A DNA stretch of 64,000 bases from Streptomyces glomeratus (GTDB lineage Bacteria; Actinomycetota; Actinomycetes; Streptomycetales; Streptomycetaceae). Made by a program: the position numbers and the translations under genes. How positions within the stretch are numbered: position 1 is the first letter of the stretch; each line of letters opens with the position of its first letter. The stretch spans positions 1 to 64,000 of the forward strand of contig NZ_JAKEEB010000007.1 in assembly GCF_021462825.1 (NCBI RefSeq), read 5' to 3'. Shown piece by piece: positions 50,901-57,921 of the stretch. A model generated the notes under the pieces. It had not been told where the DNA came from. It saw only the letters and a list, made by a program, of their open reading frames with translations, and did no database searches.

Positions 50901-51990
50901 CGGCGGATACCACCTGAAGAACCCGCTCCTGCTCGGCGACGGCGACTGGACGGGCCAGACCCTGATCGCCGCGGGCACTTTCAAGGGCAAGCCGGTGCTG
51001 TGGTCCCGTGACAACGCCACCGGCGATCTCTACAGCTACTCGATCACCGTCGACCCCGGCACCCTGGTGCCGTCGCTGCTGCACCCCACCGTGCACGGCA
51101 CCCTGCCGCTCACCCTGCCACCGGCCGCCTTCCCGGTGGTCGCCTCGCCGGGCGATGTCAACAGCCCGATCGACGCGACCTCCAGCAGCACCGGAGGCCC
51201 GGACGGTCTGCCCGACCTGTACACCGTCGACCGGTTCGGCCAGCTCGTCGAGTACGGCTACCGGCAGAGTCCCGACCTCGTGTACCCGCCCAGGTACGAC
51301 TTCGCCCCCGGAGTCTCGCTGGGCTCGGTTACGGACACCGCCACCCACTGGTGGAAGCTCGCCGAGGGCGCCGGCAGCACCACCGCCGACGGCACCGGCA
51401 CCCTGAACGCCACCCTGTCCGGCGGCTACAGCTGGGGCACGGATACCACCCGCGGGCAGTTCCTCGGCCTGAACGGCAGCACCGGGTACGGCTCCGCCAC
51501 CGGGCCCGCCGTGGACACCTCCAAGAGCTTCACGGTCTCGGCCTGGGTCAAGCTCAACTCGCTCTCCGCCAACAGCACCTTCCTGTCCCAGAACGGCACG
51601 ACCAACAACGGCTTCCAGCTGTACTACTCCTCCGGCGCGCAGGCCTGGGCCTTCGGCCGGCACAGCACCGACGGGAGCGACGCCGCCTGGCGGGCCGCCT
51701 ACGGCAGCAAGGGCGCCGTCGGCAAGTGGACCCATCTGGTGGGCGTCTACGACGCCACGGCCAAGGAGCTACGCCTCTACGTCAACGGCAGGCTCACGGG
51801 CACCAGGGACTGGACGTACACCCCCTGGAACGCCACCGGTCCGGTGCAGATCGGCCGGAAGCTCGCCTCCGGCACCTACGGCGAATACACCAACGGCGCG
51901 ATCAGCGACGTCCGCGCCTACCCCTTCGCCCTTCCCCCCGCCGACGCCGCGGCCGACACCGACCTGCCCAAGGTCGCCCAGCTCGGCTGA
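47998..51990 (+). CDS. Large secreted LamG-domain protein, partner of the YD-repeat protein
   Basis: A 1,330-residue exported protein. The signal peptide has twin basic clusters then LALFTAALGLLMAIPALPAA, with cleavage after about residue 39. The N-terminal part (ALPDGSFSSTTSVLPTRIRR, YPAVLPGVDLSVSVTDQGGF) is the type commonly found beside actinobacterial YD proteins. A DNRLRE-like stretch with paired cysteines follows, then beta-sandwich regions (TAPQTPEVTG, DNAGNISTSPYSYTFTVPWN), an FG-GAP/VCBS-like part starting PGDISGDGVPDLLATTKTGD, and a C-terminal LamG/concanavalin domain at about 1111-1320 (SFTVSAWVKLNS, KWTHLVGVYDATAKELRLYV). Likely extracellular carbohydrate or surface binding. It may assist secretion or docking of the toxin; this is inferred from divergent pairing. 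Confidence 0.82.
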   Translation: MSPPSPRTRRRPATPPRRLALFTAALGLLMAIPALPAAAEDAPSAPPSDPLLVAQAQAVSTGEAVPVDALTTEVSTTEALPDGSFSSTTSVLPTRIRRDGAWTPVDGTLTADGNGGYTAKATPNGVTLSGGGDGPLVTLDHADGASMALTLPFTLPKPSVSGDTALYPAVLPGVDLSVSVTDQGGFSDILIVHDAKAAADPRLKKLTLAAHTDGLSLATTDSDAMKATASDGDLAYTSPQPLMWDSGTNPAKTEETGPVSSVAGPGPGADTAPVAMTATDKALTLTPDTGMLTDPDTTYPVYIDPYTNPVSSTAGHFTEIYSSSACDNAPQYDKAQTNGQGVGYQRWGGPCGVGLERSYWAINTSGLHSSFVVDDAYVKISTTFAASYNCSENQPLTLHTTNAISSSTDWLSRPGTHDIAFPPVTDTVPSGANSGSSCSNSTATFHVKDQVQKIADQEGDGYDADGTSGAGTNTWTIGLYGNESESSSNNDYLRMSTTLTLTTKFDIPPDVPTDLHITPAPTGASAPCTTSGPGWIGATTYSDAGSNVKLHSTVTTPMSGENVQAHYHVWDRTVDPDGDGSGADVSTPDSRFLASGTDAVMSIGATLKDGHQYGWDVYAQDDSSQGLKSSISDHCWFTADFTAPQTPEVTGNSSFPPVGSGPADPVVYAGPGKTTDFTVAGADSPASDTSCAPGPCKSSGMDSFLWQLDSPPTAGTGNGVAVSGTDAQGRSTATIHVPIQDWGVHTLYVAGVDNAGNISTSPYSYTFTVPWNPDTPVKPGDISGDGVPDLLATTKTGDLDLVPGDRDPAQQAAPVQSGPVTGTPPAVTGPVTVAAKADSPDGTGWNTYLIAHRGNLHGSDVDDLFAYKNNQLYVVKNDLDPVDDSSFPRSPLSTFGGFIGRRFDVVPKDACAPSDVIADDSRCRSTDYDSKTWNISQLITPGNVFGNTNGYPAVITVENKELWIYQADGGYHLKNPLLLGDGDWTGQTLIAAGTFKGKPVLWSRDNATGDLYSYSITVDPGTLVPSLLHPTVHGTLPLTLPPAAFPVVASPGDVNSPIDATSSSTGGPDGLPDLYTVDRFGQLVEYGYRQSPDLVYPPRYDFAPGVSLGSVTDTATHWWKLAEGAGSTTADGTGTLNATLSGGYSWGTDTTRGQFLGLNGSTGYGSATGPAVDTSKSFTVSAWVKLNSLSANSTFLSQNGTTNNGFQLYYSSGAQAWAFGRHSTDGSDAAWRAAYGSKGAVGKWTHLVGVYDATAKELRLYVNGRLTGTRDWTYTPWNATGPVQIGRKLASGTYGEYTNGAISDVRAYPFALPPADAAADTDLPKVAQLG

Positions 51991-52008
51991 CGGCCCAGCC
52001 GGCACTCC

Positions 52009-52049
52009 CCCGTTGCCCGCACCCGGACCTTCCGGGTGCGGACAACGGG
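52009..52049. terminator. Bidirectional terminator between LamG and potD2 genes
   Basis: 19-base arms (52009-52027 with 52031-52049) with a single mismatch and a three-base loop, between convergent stops at 51990 and 52082. It marks the right border of the accessory block. Confidence 0.75.
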
Positions 52050-52081
52050 CGCGTTGCGCCGGTCCCGGCCACGCGGCCCGC

Positions 52082-53272
52082 TCACAACCCCACGATCCTG
52101 TTCCACCGCCTCGCGAACTCCACTCGCTCCGTCGACGTGATGTCCCGTGCGATCGCCAGGCGGCGGCGCATCGTCGCGTCCGGGAAGATCAGCGGATTCT
52201 CGGCGAGGGCGGCGGTGTCCTCGTCCCGGGAGGCGGCCAGCACGTCGCGGGCGGCGGGGACGGGGCAGACGTAGTTCACCCAGGCGGCGAGCGTCGCGGC
52301 GACCTCCGGCCGGTAGTAGTGGTCGATCAGCCGCTCGGCGTTCGCCTTGTGGCCGGCCCGGTTGGGGATCATCAGCGAGTCCGCCCACAGTTCGCCGCCC
52401 TCCTCGGGGACGACGAAGTGGATGTCGGGGTTGTCCGCCTGAAGCTGGATCACGTCGCCCGAGTACGCCTGACAGGCCAGCACATCGCCGCTGACCAGGT
52501 CCTTGGTGTAGTCGTTGCCGGTGAACCGGCGGATGTGGCCGCCGCGCACCAGCCGTTCGACCTGGTCGCAGACCCGGTGGAAGTCGTCGGCGGTCCACCG
52601 GGTGACGTCCACCCCGTCGCTCTGCATGAGCAGCGCGAACGCCTCGTCCAGACCGGACAGCAAGGTGACCCGGCCCCTGAGGTCGCTCGCCCACAGGTCC
52701 TTCGTGTGCCTGATCTCGCGGCCGAGCTTCCGGCGGTTGTACGCGACACCGGTGATGCCGGACTGCCAGGGCACCGTGAACCTGCGCCCCGGATCGAAGG
52801 CGGGCGTGCGCAGCAGGGGATCGAGGTGGCGCGTCACATGCGGCTGGCGGGCCCGGTCCATCTCCTGCACCCAGCCGAGACGTACGAACCGCGCGCACAT
52901 CCAGTCGCTGATGACGATCAGATCGCGGCCGGTCCGCTGGTGGTTCATCAGGGCCGGGCTGATCTTGCCGAAGAACTCGTCGTTGTCGTTGATCTCCTCG
53001 ACGTAGTCGACCGCGATGCCGGTGCGCCTCTCGAACGCCTCCAGCGTCGGCCGCCGCCCCGGGTCCTTGTCGTCCGTGTCGATGTACAGCGGCCAGTTCG
53101 CCCAGGTCAGCCGCCGGTCCCGGGCGGACAGGTCGGTGGCGGGCCGGTCGCCGGGTGCCACGTAGGCGGCGGGCACTCCGCAGCCGGCGAGTGCGCCGAG
53201 CACCGCGCCCCCGCCGAGGGTGCGCAGGAGGGAACGCCGGGTGAGCAGGGAGGTCTTCGAAGTCCGGGGCAT
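52082..53272 (-). CDS. Second polyamine-type substrate-binding lipoprotein, PotD-like
   Basis: A 396-residue binding protein related to the PotD at 19-20 kb. Twin arginines at 12-13 (LLTRRSLLRTL) and lipobox Cys31 (LAGC) indicate export and lipid anchoring. Shared motifs: TWANWPLYIDTDDKD, INDNDEFFGKI, RFTGNDYTKDL and SLMIPNRAGHKANAERLIDH. No permease or ATPase gene accompanies it, so it may feed the PotABC system at 16-19 kb or act as a sensor. It follows the dehydrogenase gene on the same strand, but the hairpin at 53403-53438 suggests separate transcription. The ribosome site is weak. Confidence 0.88.
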   Translation of the reverse strand: MPRTSKTSLLTRRSLLRTLGGGAVLGALAGCGVPAAYVAPGDRPATDLSARDRRLTWANWPLYIDTDDKDPGRRPTLEAFERRTGIAVDYVEEINDNDEFFGKISPALMNHQRTGRDLIVISDWMCARFVRLGWVQEMDRARQPHVTRHLDPLLRTPAFDPGRRFTVPWQSGITGVAYNRRKLGREIRHTKDLWASDLRGRVTLLSGLDEAFALLMQSDGVDVTRWTADDFHRVCDQVERLVRGGHIRRFTGNDYTKDLVSGDVLACQAYSGDVIQLQADNPDIHFVVPEEGGELWADSLMIPNRAGHKANAERLIDHYYRPEVAATLAAWVNYVCPVPAARDVLAASRDEDTAALAENPLIFPDATMRRRLAIARDITSTERVEFARRWNRIVGL

Positions 53273-53402
53273 TCCGGCAGCATGCCGCCCGCTTGGTGGC
53301 CGGACAACCGACGCCGCGTCGAGCGGCCCCACGGGAACCCGACACCCTGTCGATCGGCCGTCGGGACGGATGGCGGTGCCGCGGCACGCGGCGGGCGAAC
53401 GC

Positions 53403-53438
53403 GGCGGCCCCGCACGGGTCAACTCCCGTGCGGGGCCG
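53403..53438. terminator. Terminator between aldehyde dehydrogenase and potD-like gene
   Basis: Perfect 15-bp stem (53403-53417 with 53424-53438) and six-base loop, 20 bases past the dehydrogenase stop on the reverse strand. Confidence 0.75.
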
Positions 53439-53457
53439 CGCCGATGCCGTACCGGTG

Positions 53458-54897
53458 TTACGCGTCCAGCGACGTCATCACGTGCTTGATACGGGTGTAG
53501 TCGTCGAAGCCGTACGCCGACAGGTCCTTGCCGTAGCCGGACTTCTTGAAGCCGCCGTGCGGCATCTCCGCGACCAGCGGGATGTGCGTGTTGATCCACA
53601 CACAGCCGAAGTCGAGCGCCTTGGACAGACGCATCGCACGCGCGTGGTCCTTCGTCCACACCGAGGAGGCGAGGGCGTACTCGACACCGTTCGCGTACTC
53701 GATCGCCTGGGTCTCGTCGCTGAAGGACTGGACGGTGATGACCGGGCCGAAGACCTCGTTCTGGACGATCTCGTCGTCCTGCTTGAGGCCCGAGACGACG
53801 GTCGGGGCGTAGAAGTAGCCCTTGTCGCCGACCTGGTGGCCGCCGGCCTCGACCTTGGCGTGCGCGGGCAGACGCTCGATGAAGCCGGAGACCTGCTTGA
53901 GCTGGTTCGGGTTGTTGAGGGGCCCGTAGAGCACGTCCTCGTCGTCCGGCTGGCCCGTCTTGGTCTCGGCGGCCGCCTTCGCGAGCGCGGCCACGAACTC
54001 GTCGTGGATGGACTCCTGGACGAGGACCCGGGTGGCGGCCGTGCAGTCCTGGCCGGCGTTGAAGAAGCCGGCCACCGAGATGTCCTCGACCGCCTTGGCG
54101 ATGTCGGTGTCCTCGAAGACGACGACCGGCGCCTTGCCGCCCAGCTCCAGGTGGACGCGCTTGACGTCCTTGGACGCGGACTCGGCGACGGACATGCCGG
54201 CGCGGACCGAACCGGTGATGGACGCCATCGCCGGGGTGGGGTGCTCGACCATCATGCGGCCCGTGTCGCGGTCGCCGCAGATGACGTTGAAGACGCCCTT
54301 GGGCAGGATCGAGCCGAGGATGTCGGCGATCAGGACCGTGGACGCCGGGGTGGTGTCCGACGGCTTCAGCACGACCGTGTTGCCCGCCGCGATCGCGGGG
54401 GCGAACTTCCACACGGCCATCATCATCGGGTAGTTCCAGGGCGCGACCTGCGCGCAGACACCGACCGGCTCCCGGCGGATGATCGAGGTCATGCCGTCCA
54501 TGTACTCGCCGGCCGAGCGGCCCTCGAGCATCCGGGCCGCTCCCGCGAAGAAGCGGATCTGGTCGACCATGGGCGGGATCTCCTCGGAGCGGGTCAGGCC
54601 GGCCGGCTTGCCCGTGTTCTCCACCTCCGCCGCGATCAGTTCCTCGGCGCGCTCCTCGAAGGCGTCAGCGATCTTGAGAAGGGCCTTCTGGCGCTCGGCG
54701 GGCGTGGTGTCCCGCCAGGCCGGGAAGGCCGCGGCCGCGGCCGCCATCGCGGCGTCGACGTCCGCCTGCCCGGACAGCGGGGCGGTCGCGTACGCCTCAC
54801 CGGTCGCGGGGTTGACCACCTCGGTGGTCCGTCCGTCGGCGGCGTCACGGAATTCGCCGTCGATGTAGTTGCGCAGACGACGCAGCTCGGTGCTCAC
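53458..54897 (-). CDS. Gamma-aminobutyraldehyde-type dehydrogenase
   Basis: A 479-residue NAD-dependent aldehyde dehydrogenase. Catalytic Cys285 lies in NAGQDCTAATR, the base glutamate in HLELGGKAP, and the cofactor segment is APWNYPMMMAVWKF. The end YGFDDYTRIKHVMTSLDA and NTHIPLVAEMPHGGFKKSG match aminobutyraldehyde dehydrogenases and the enzyme at 20.3-21.9 kb. It would oxidise 4-aminobutanal made by the divergent aminotransferase to GABA. Start: GTG at 54897 with GGAGGG six bases upstream. It is divergent from the Lrp gene, which is the obvious candidate regulator. Confidence 0.91.
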   Translation of the reverse strand: MSTELRRLRNYIDGEFRDAADGRTTEVVNPATGEAYATAPLSGQADVDAAMAAAAAAFPAWRDTTPAERQKALLKIADAFEERAEELIAAEVENTGKPAGLTRSEEIPPMVDQIRFFAGAARMLEGRSAGEYMDGMTSIIRREPVGVCAQVAPWNYPMMMAVWKFAPAIAAGNTVVLKPSDTTPASTVLIADILGSILPKGVFNVICGDRDTGRMMVEHPTPAMASITGSVRAGMSVAESASKDVKRVHLELGGKAPVVVFEDTDIAKAVEDISVAGFFNAGQDCTAATRVLVQESIHDEFVAALAKAAAETKTGQPDDEDVLYGPLNNPNQLKQVSGFIERLPAHAKVEAGGHQVGDKGYFYAPTVVSGLKQDDEIVQNEVFGPVITVQSFSDETQAIEYANGVEYALASSVWTKDHARAMRLSKALDFGCVWINTHIPLVAEMPHGGFKKSGYGKDLSAYGFDDYTRIKHVMTSLDA

Positions 54898-55077
54898 TGC
54901 CGGCCCTCCAAGTTCGGGTGTCCAATCGCTGAGACACCCACCCTAATCCGTGGCCCCACGTTTTCAACAGTCCCGATCGCATCACTGCTGCGAAATCCGC
55001 AGGGTTCCGCCATGTAAACGACGAATTTCATTGATCGAGCCTTGCGAAACTGTCGAGACGTCGTGCACAGTGAGGTC
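54898..55077. promoter_or_regulatory. Divergent region between dehydrogenase and Lrp regulator
   Basis: 180 bases with an AT-richer core (about 54955-55060). A dyad CTGCG-N5-CGCAG (54988-55002) and several A/T tracts (ttttcaac, cgaatttcattg) are the kind of sites an Lrp protein would wrap. No confident -10/-35 pair was assigned. Confidence 0.45.
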
Positions 55078-55578
55078 GTGGCCAGTCGAAGCGCAGATCA
55101 GAGGGACTCCCGCGAGTCCAGGAACGGCACCCCCCAGCTGGACGCCGTTTCCCTCGCCATCATCGAGCAGCTCCAGGAGGACGGCCGCCGGCCCTACGCC
55201 GCGATCGGCAAGGCCGTCGGCCTGTCCGAGGCGGCCGTGCGCCAGCGCGTCCAGAAGCTGCTCGACCAGGGCGTGATGCAGATCGTCGCCGTCACGGACC
55301 CGCTCACCGTGGGCTTCCGCCGGCAGGCGATGGTCGGGATCAACGTCGAGGGCGACGTGGAGTCCGTCGCCGACGCACTGACCGCCATGTCCGAATGCGA
55401 GTACGTGGTGATGACCGCAGGCTCGTTCGACCTGATGGTGGAGATCGTCTGCGAGGACGACGACCACCTGCTGGACGTCATCAACAAACGCATCCGGGCC
55501 CTCCCCGGAGTGCGCTCCACCGAGAGCTTCGTCTACCTCAAGCTCAAGAAGCAGACCTACATGTGGGGAACCCGATAG
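55078..55578 (+). CDS. Lrp/AsnC-family transcriptional regulator
   Basis: A 166-residue Lrp/AsnC protein with N-terminal helix-turn-helix (LAIIEQLQEDGRRPYAAIGK, AVGLSEAAVRQRVQKLLDQG) and C-terminal RAM ligand-binding domain (VVMTAGSFDLMVEIVCEDDD, TESFVYLKLKKQTYMWGTR). It probably senses a polyamine or amino acid and controls the divergent dehydrogenase and the aminotransferase that begins two bases after its stop. I recall the S. coelicolor gene in this position (SCO5656) being described as the polyamine-metabolism regulator EpuRI; that link is from memory. The start is uncertain: GTG at 55078 chosen, GTG at 55063 possible. Confidence 0.9.
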   Translation: MASRSADQRDSRESRNGTPQLDAVSLAIIEQLQEDGRRPYAAIGKAVGLSEAAVRQRVQKLLDQGVMQIVAVTDPLTVGFRRQAMVGINVEGDVESVADALTAMSECEYVVMTAGSFDLMVEIVCEDDDHLLDVINKRIRALPGVRSTESFVYLKLKKQTYMWGTR

Positions 55579-55580
55579 CC

Positions 55581-56945
55581 GTGAGTACCAAGGACCTCAG
55601 CAAGACCGCGTACGACCACCTGTGGATGCACTTCACCCGCATGTCCTCGTACGAGAACGCGCCCGTGCCGACCATCGTGCGCGGCGAGGGCACCTACATC
55701 TACGACGACAAGGGCAAGCGCTACCTCGACGGTCTCGCCGGTCTGTTCGTGGTCCAGGCGGGCCACGGCCGCACCGAACTGGCCGAGACGGCGTTCAAGC
55801 AGGCCCAGGAGCTGGCGTTCTTCCCGGTGTGGTCCTACGCCCACCCGAAGGCCGTGGAGCTGGCGGAGCGTCTCGCCCACCACGCGCCGGGCGACCTGAA
55901 CAAGGTCTTCTTCACCACCGGCGGCGGCGAGGCGGTGGAGACCGCCTGGAAGCTGGCCAAGCAGTACTTCAAGCTGGTCGGCAAGCCCACCAAGTACAAG
56001 GTCATCTCGCGCGCGGTCGCCTACCACGGCACCCCGCAGGGCGCCCTGTCCATCACCGGCCTGCCGGGCCTGAAGGCCCCCTTCGAGCCGCTGGTGCCGG
56101 GCGCGCACAAGGTCCCGAACACCAACATCTACCGCGCCCCGATCCACGGCGACGACCCGGAGGCCTTCGGCCGCTGGGCCGCCGACCAGATCGAGCAGCA
56201 GATCCTCTTCGAGGGCCCGGAGACCGTGGCCGCGGTCTTCCTGGAGCCGGTGCAGAACGCGGGCGGCTGCTTCCCGCCGCCGCCCGGCTACTTCCAGCGG
56301 GTCCGCGAGATCTGCGACCAGTACGACGTGCTGCTCGTGTCGGACGAGGTCATCTGTGCCTTCGGCCGCCTGGGCACCATGTTCGCCTGCGACAAGTTCG
56401 GCTACGTCCCGGACATGATCACCTGCGCCAAGGGCATGACCTCCGGCTACTCCCCGATCGGCGCGTGCATCGTCTCCGACCGTCTGGCCGAGCCCTTCTA
56501 CCAGGGTGACAACACCTTCCTGCACGGCTACACCTTCGGCGGCCACCCCGTGTCGGCCGCGGTGGGCCTGGCCAACCTCGACCTGTTCGAGCGCGAGAAC
56601 CTCAACCAGCACGTTCTCGACAACGAGGGCGCGTTCCTGTCCACGCTGCAGAAGCTGCACGACCTGCCGATCGTCGGCGACGTCCGCGGCAACGGCTTCT
56701 TCTACGGCATCGAGCTGGTCAAGGACAAGAACACCAAGGAGTCCTTCAACGACGAGGAGACCGAGCGCGTCCTGTACGGCTTCCTGTCCAAGGCGCTGTA
56801 CGACAACGGCCTGTACTGCCGTGCCGACGACCGCGGCGACCCGGTCGTCCAGCTCGCCCCGCCGCTGATCTCCGACCAGGGGACGTTCGACGAGATCGAG
56901 CAGATCCTGCGCGCGACGCTGACGGAGGCGTGGACCAAGCTCTGA
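55581..56945 (+). CDS. Class III aminotransferase, putrescine/diamine-pyruvate type
   Basis: A 454-residue PLP aminotransferase. Visible: YLDGLAGLFVVQAGHGRTEL, FFTTGGGEAVETAWKLAKQY, SRAVAYHGTPQGALSITGLP, cofactor aspartate in VSDEVICAFGRLG, Schiff-base Lys284 in TCAKGMTSGYSPIGA, then GYTFGGHPVSAAVGLANLD. The pattern is that of omega-amine:pyruvate aminotransferases acting on putrescine or beta-alanine. Start: GTG at 55581, two bases after the regulator stop, so the two genes are an operon. Product 4-aminobutanal would go to the divergent dehydrogenase. Confidence 0.91.
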   Translation: MSTKDLSKTAYDHLWMHFTRMSSYENAPVPTIVRGEGTYIYDDKGKRYLDGLAGLFVVQAGHGRTELAETAFKQAQELAFFPVWSYAHPKAVELAERLAHHAPGDLNKVFFTTGGGEAVETAWKLAKQYFKLVGKPTKYKVISRAVAYHGTPQGALSITGLPGLKAPFEPLVPGAHKVPNTNIYRAPIHGDDPEAFGRWAADQIEQQILFEGPETVAAVFLEPVQNAGGCFPPPPGYFQRVREICDQYDVLLVSDEVICAFGRLGTMFACDKFGYVPDMITCAKGMTSGYSPIGACIVSDRLAEPFYQGDNTFLHGYTFGGHPVSAAVGLANLDLFERENLNQHVLDNEGAFLSTLQKLHDLPIVGDVRGNGFFYGIELVKDKNTKESFNDEETERVLYGFLSKALYDNGLYCRADDRGDPVVQLAPPLISDQGTFDEIEQILRATLTEAWTKL

Positions 56946-57002
56946 GCCACCCGAGGTTCCGATCGCCCGGCCGGATGATTCATCCGTCCGGATGATCAAC
57001 GA

Positions 57003-57050
57003 ACGGCCCCGGGCCGCCCGTTCGAGTGAGAAACGGCGGTCCGGGGCCGT
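57003..57050. terminator. Terminator after the aminotransferase
   Basis: Long stem ACGGCCCCGG...CCGGGGCCGT with a small internal bulge (arms 57003-57022 and 57032-57050), 57 bases past the aminotransferase stop. The remaining 57051-57183 holds the promoter region of the ABC pair. Confidence 0.65.
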
Positions 57051-57183
57051 CGCTGTCCCCGGCTCCCGGCGCAGTCTGCCTAGCGTGCGATGTGACCGAT
57101 CGCTCCGGCCTTCGTTCACCCGAACGGGTCCCCCCGGACGGGGATCGGCACGGGACAACGGATCAGAACCGAGGTGGTACGCG

Positions 57184-57921
57184 ATGGTGGCCCCGCCGGA
57201 CAACGACGTGCTCTGGGCACACGCCCTGCGCTTTCAGCACAATGGCTCACCCGCTCTCTGCGGCGTCTCCGTGGGGGTGCGCCAGGGCGAGATCCTGGCT
57301 GTCACCGGACCGCGCGGGAGCGGCAAGACGACCCTCCTGCAGTGCCTGGCCGGGCTGGTGCCCGTGCAGCGGGGCGAGGTCTGGTTCAACAGCACGCCGG
57401 TGCACACCATGGGCTCGCTCCGCCGTGAACGGCTGCGCCGCGACCGCTTCGGCTGGATCGACCCGGTGCCCCTCCTCGTCCCCGAGCTGAACGTCTGGGA
57501 GAACGCCGCGCTGCCGCTGCTGCTGCGCGGCACCGGCCGCCGCAGGGCCAAGACCGCTGCCCTGGAGTGGCTGGAGCGGCTCGACATCGGCGGCTGTGCC
57601 CACAAGCGCCCGGACGAGCTGGTCTCGGCCGAACGGCAGCGGCTCACCGTGGCCCGGGCCCTCGCCGCGTGCCCGACCGTGCTCTTCGCCGACGAGCCGA
57701 CCGCCACCCTGCACCGCTCCGACGGCGCCCAGGTGCTGCGCACGCTCACCGCGGCGGCGCGCTCCCACGGCATCACGGTCGTCCTGGCCACACTTCACCC
57801 GGACGTCGCGGCCCTCGCCGACCGCACGGTGTCCCTGCTCGACGGGCGGCGCGTGACCACGCTCCAGCTGCCGCCGGTCCCGGAGACGGAAGGCCGGGCG
57901 GCGTGCTCGCTCTCCGCCTAG
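57184..57921 (+). CDS. ABC transporter ATPase with degenerate signature motif
   Basis: A 245-residue ATPase of the LolD/MacB-like export class. Walker A is TGPRGSGKTTLLQC, and Walker B is TVLFADEPTATLH. The signature loop reads ELVSAERQRLTVARAL, with SAERQ where LSGGQ is normal, and the switch histidine is HP in VVLATLHPDVAALAD. Hydrolysis may be slowed or need an unusual partner. Start: ATG at 57184 with GAGGTGG. The permease gene overlaps its last 19 bases. Confidence 0.85.
   Translation: MVAPPDNDVLWAHALRFQHNGSPALCGVSVGVRQGEILAVTGPRGSGKTTLLQCLAGLVPVQRGEVWFNSTPVHTMGSLRRERLRRDRFGWIDPVPLLVPELNVWENAALPLLLRGTGRRRAKTAALEWLERLDIGGCAHKRPDELVSAERQRLTVARALAACPTVLFADEPTATLHRSDGAQVLRTLTAAARSHGITVVLATLHPDVAALADRTVSLLDGRRVTTLQLPPVPETEGRAACSLSA

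Noticed and set aside
27546..52081. Integrase, transposase or att repeats that would make the accessory block a defined mobile element.
   Set aside because: No integrase or transposase gene, no tRNA gene and no obvious flanking direct repeats found.
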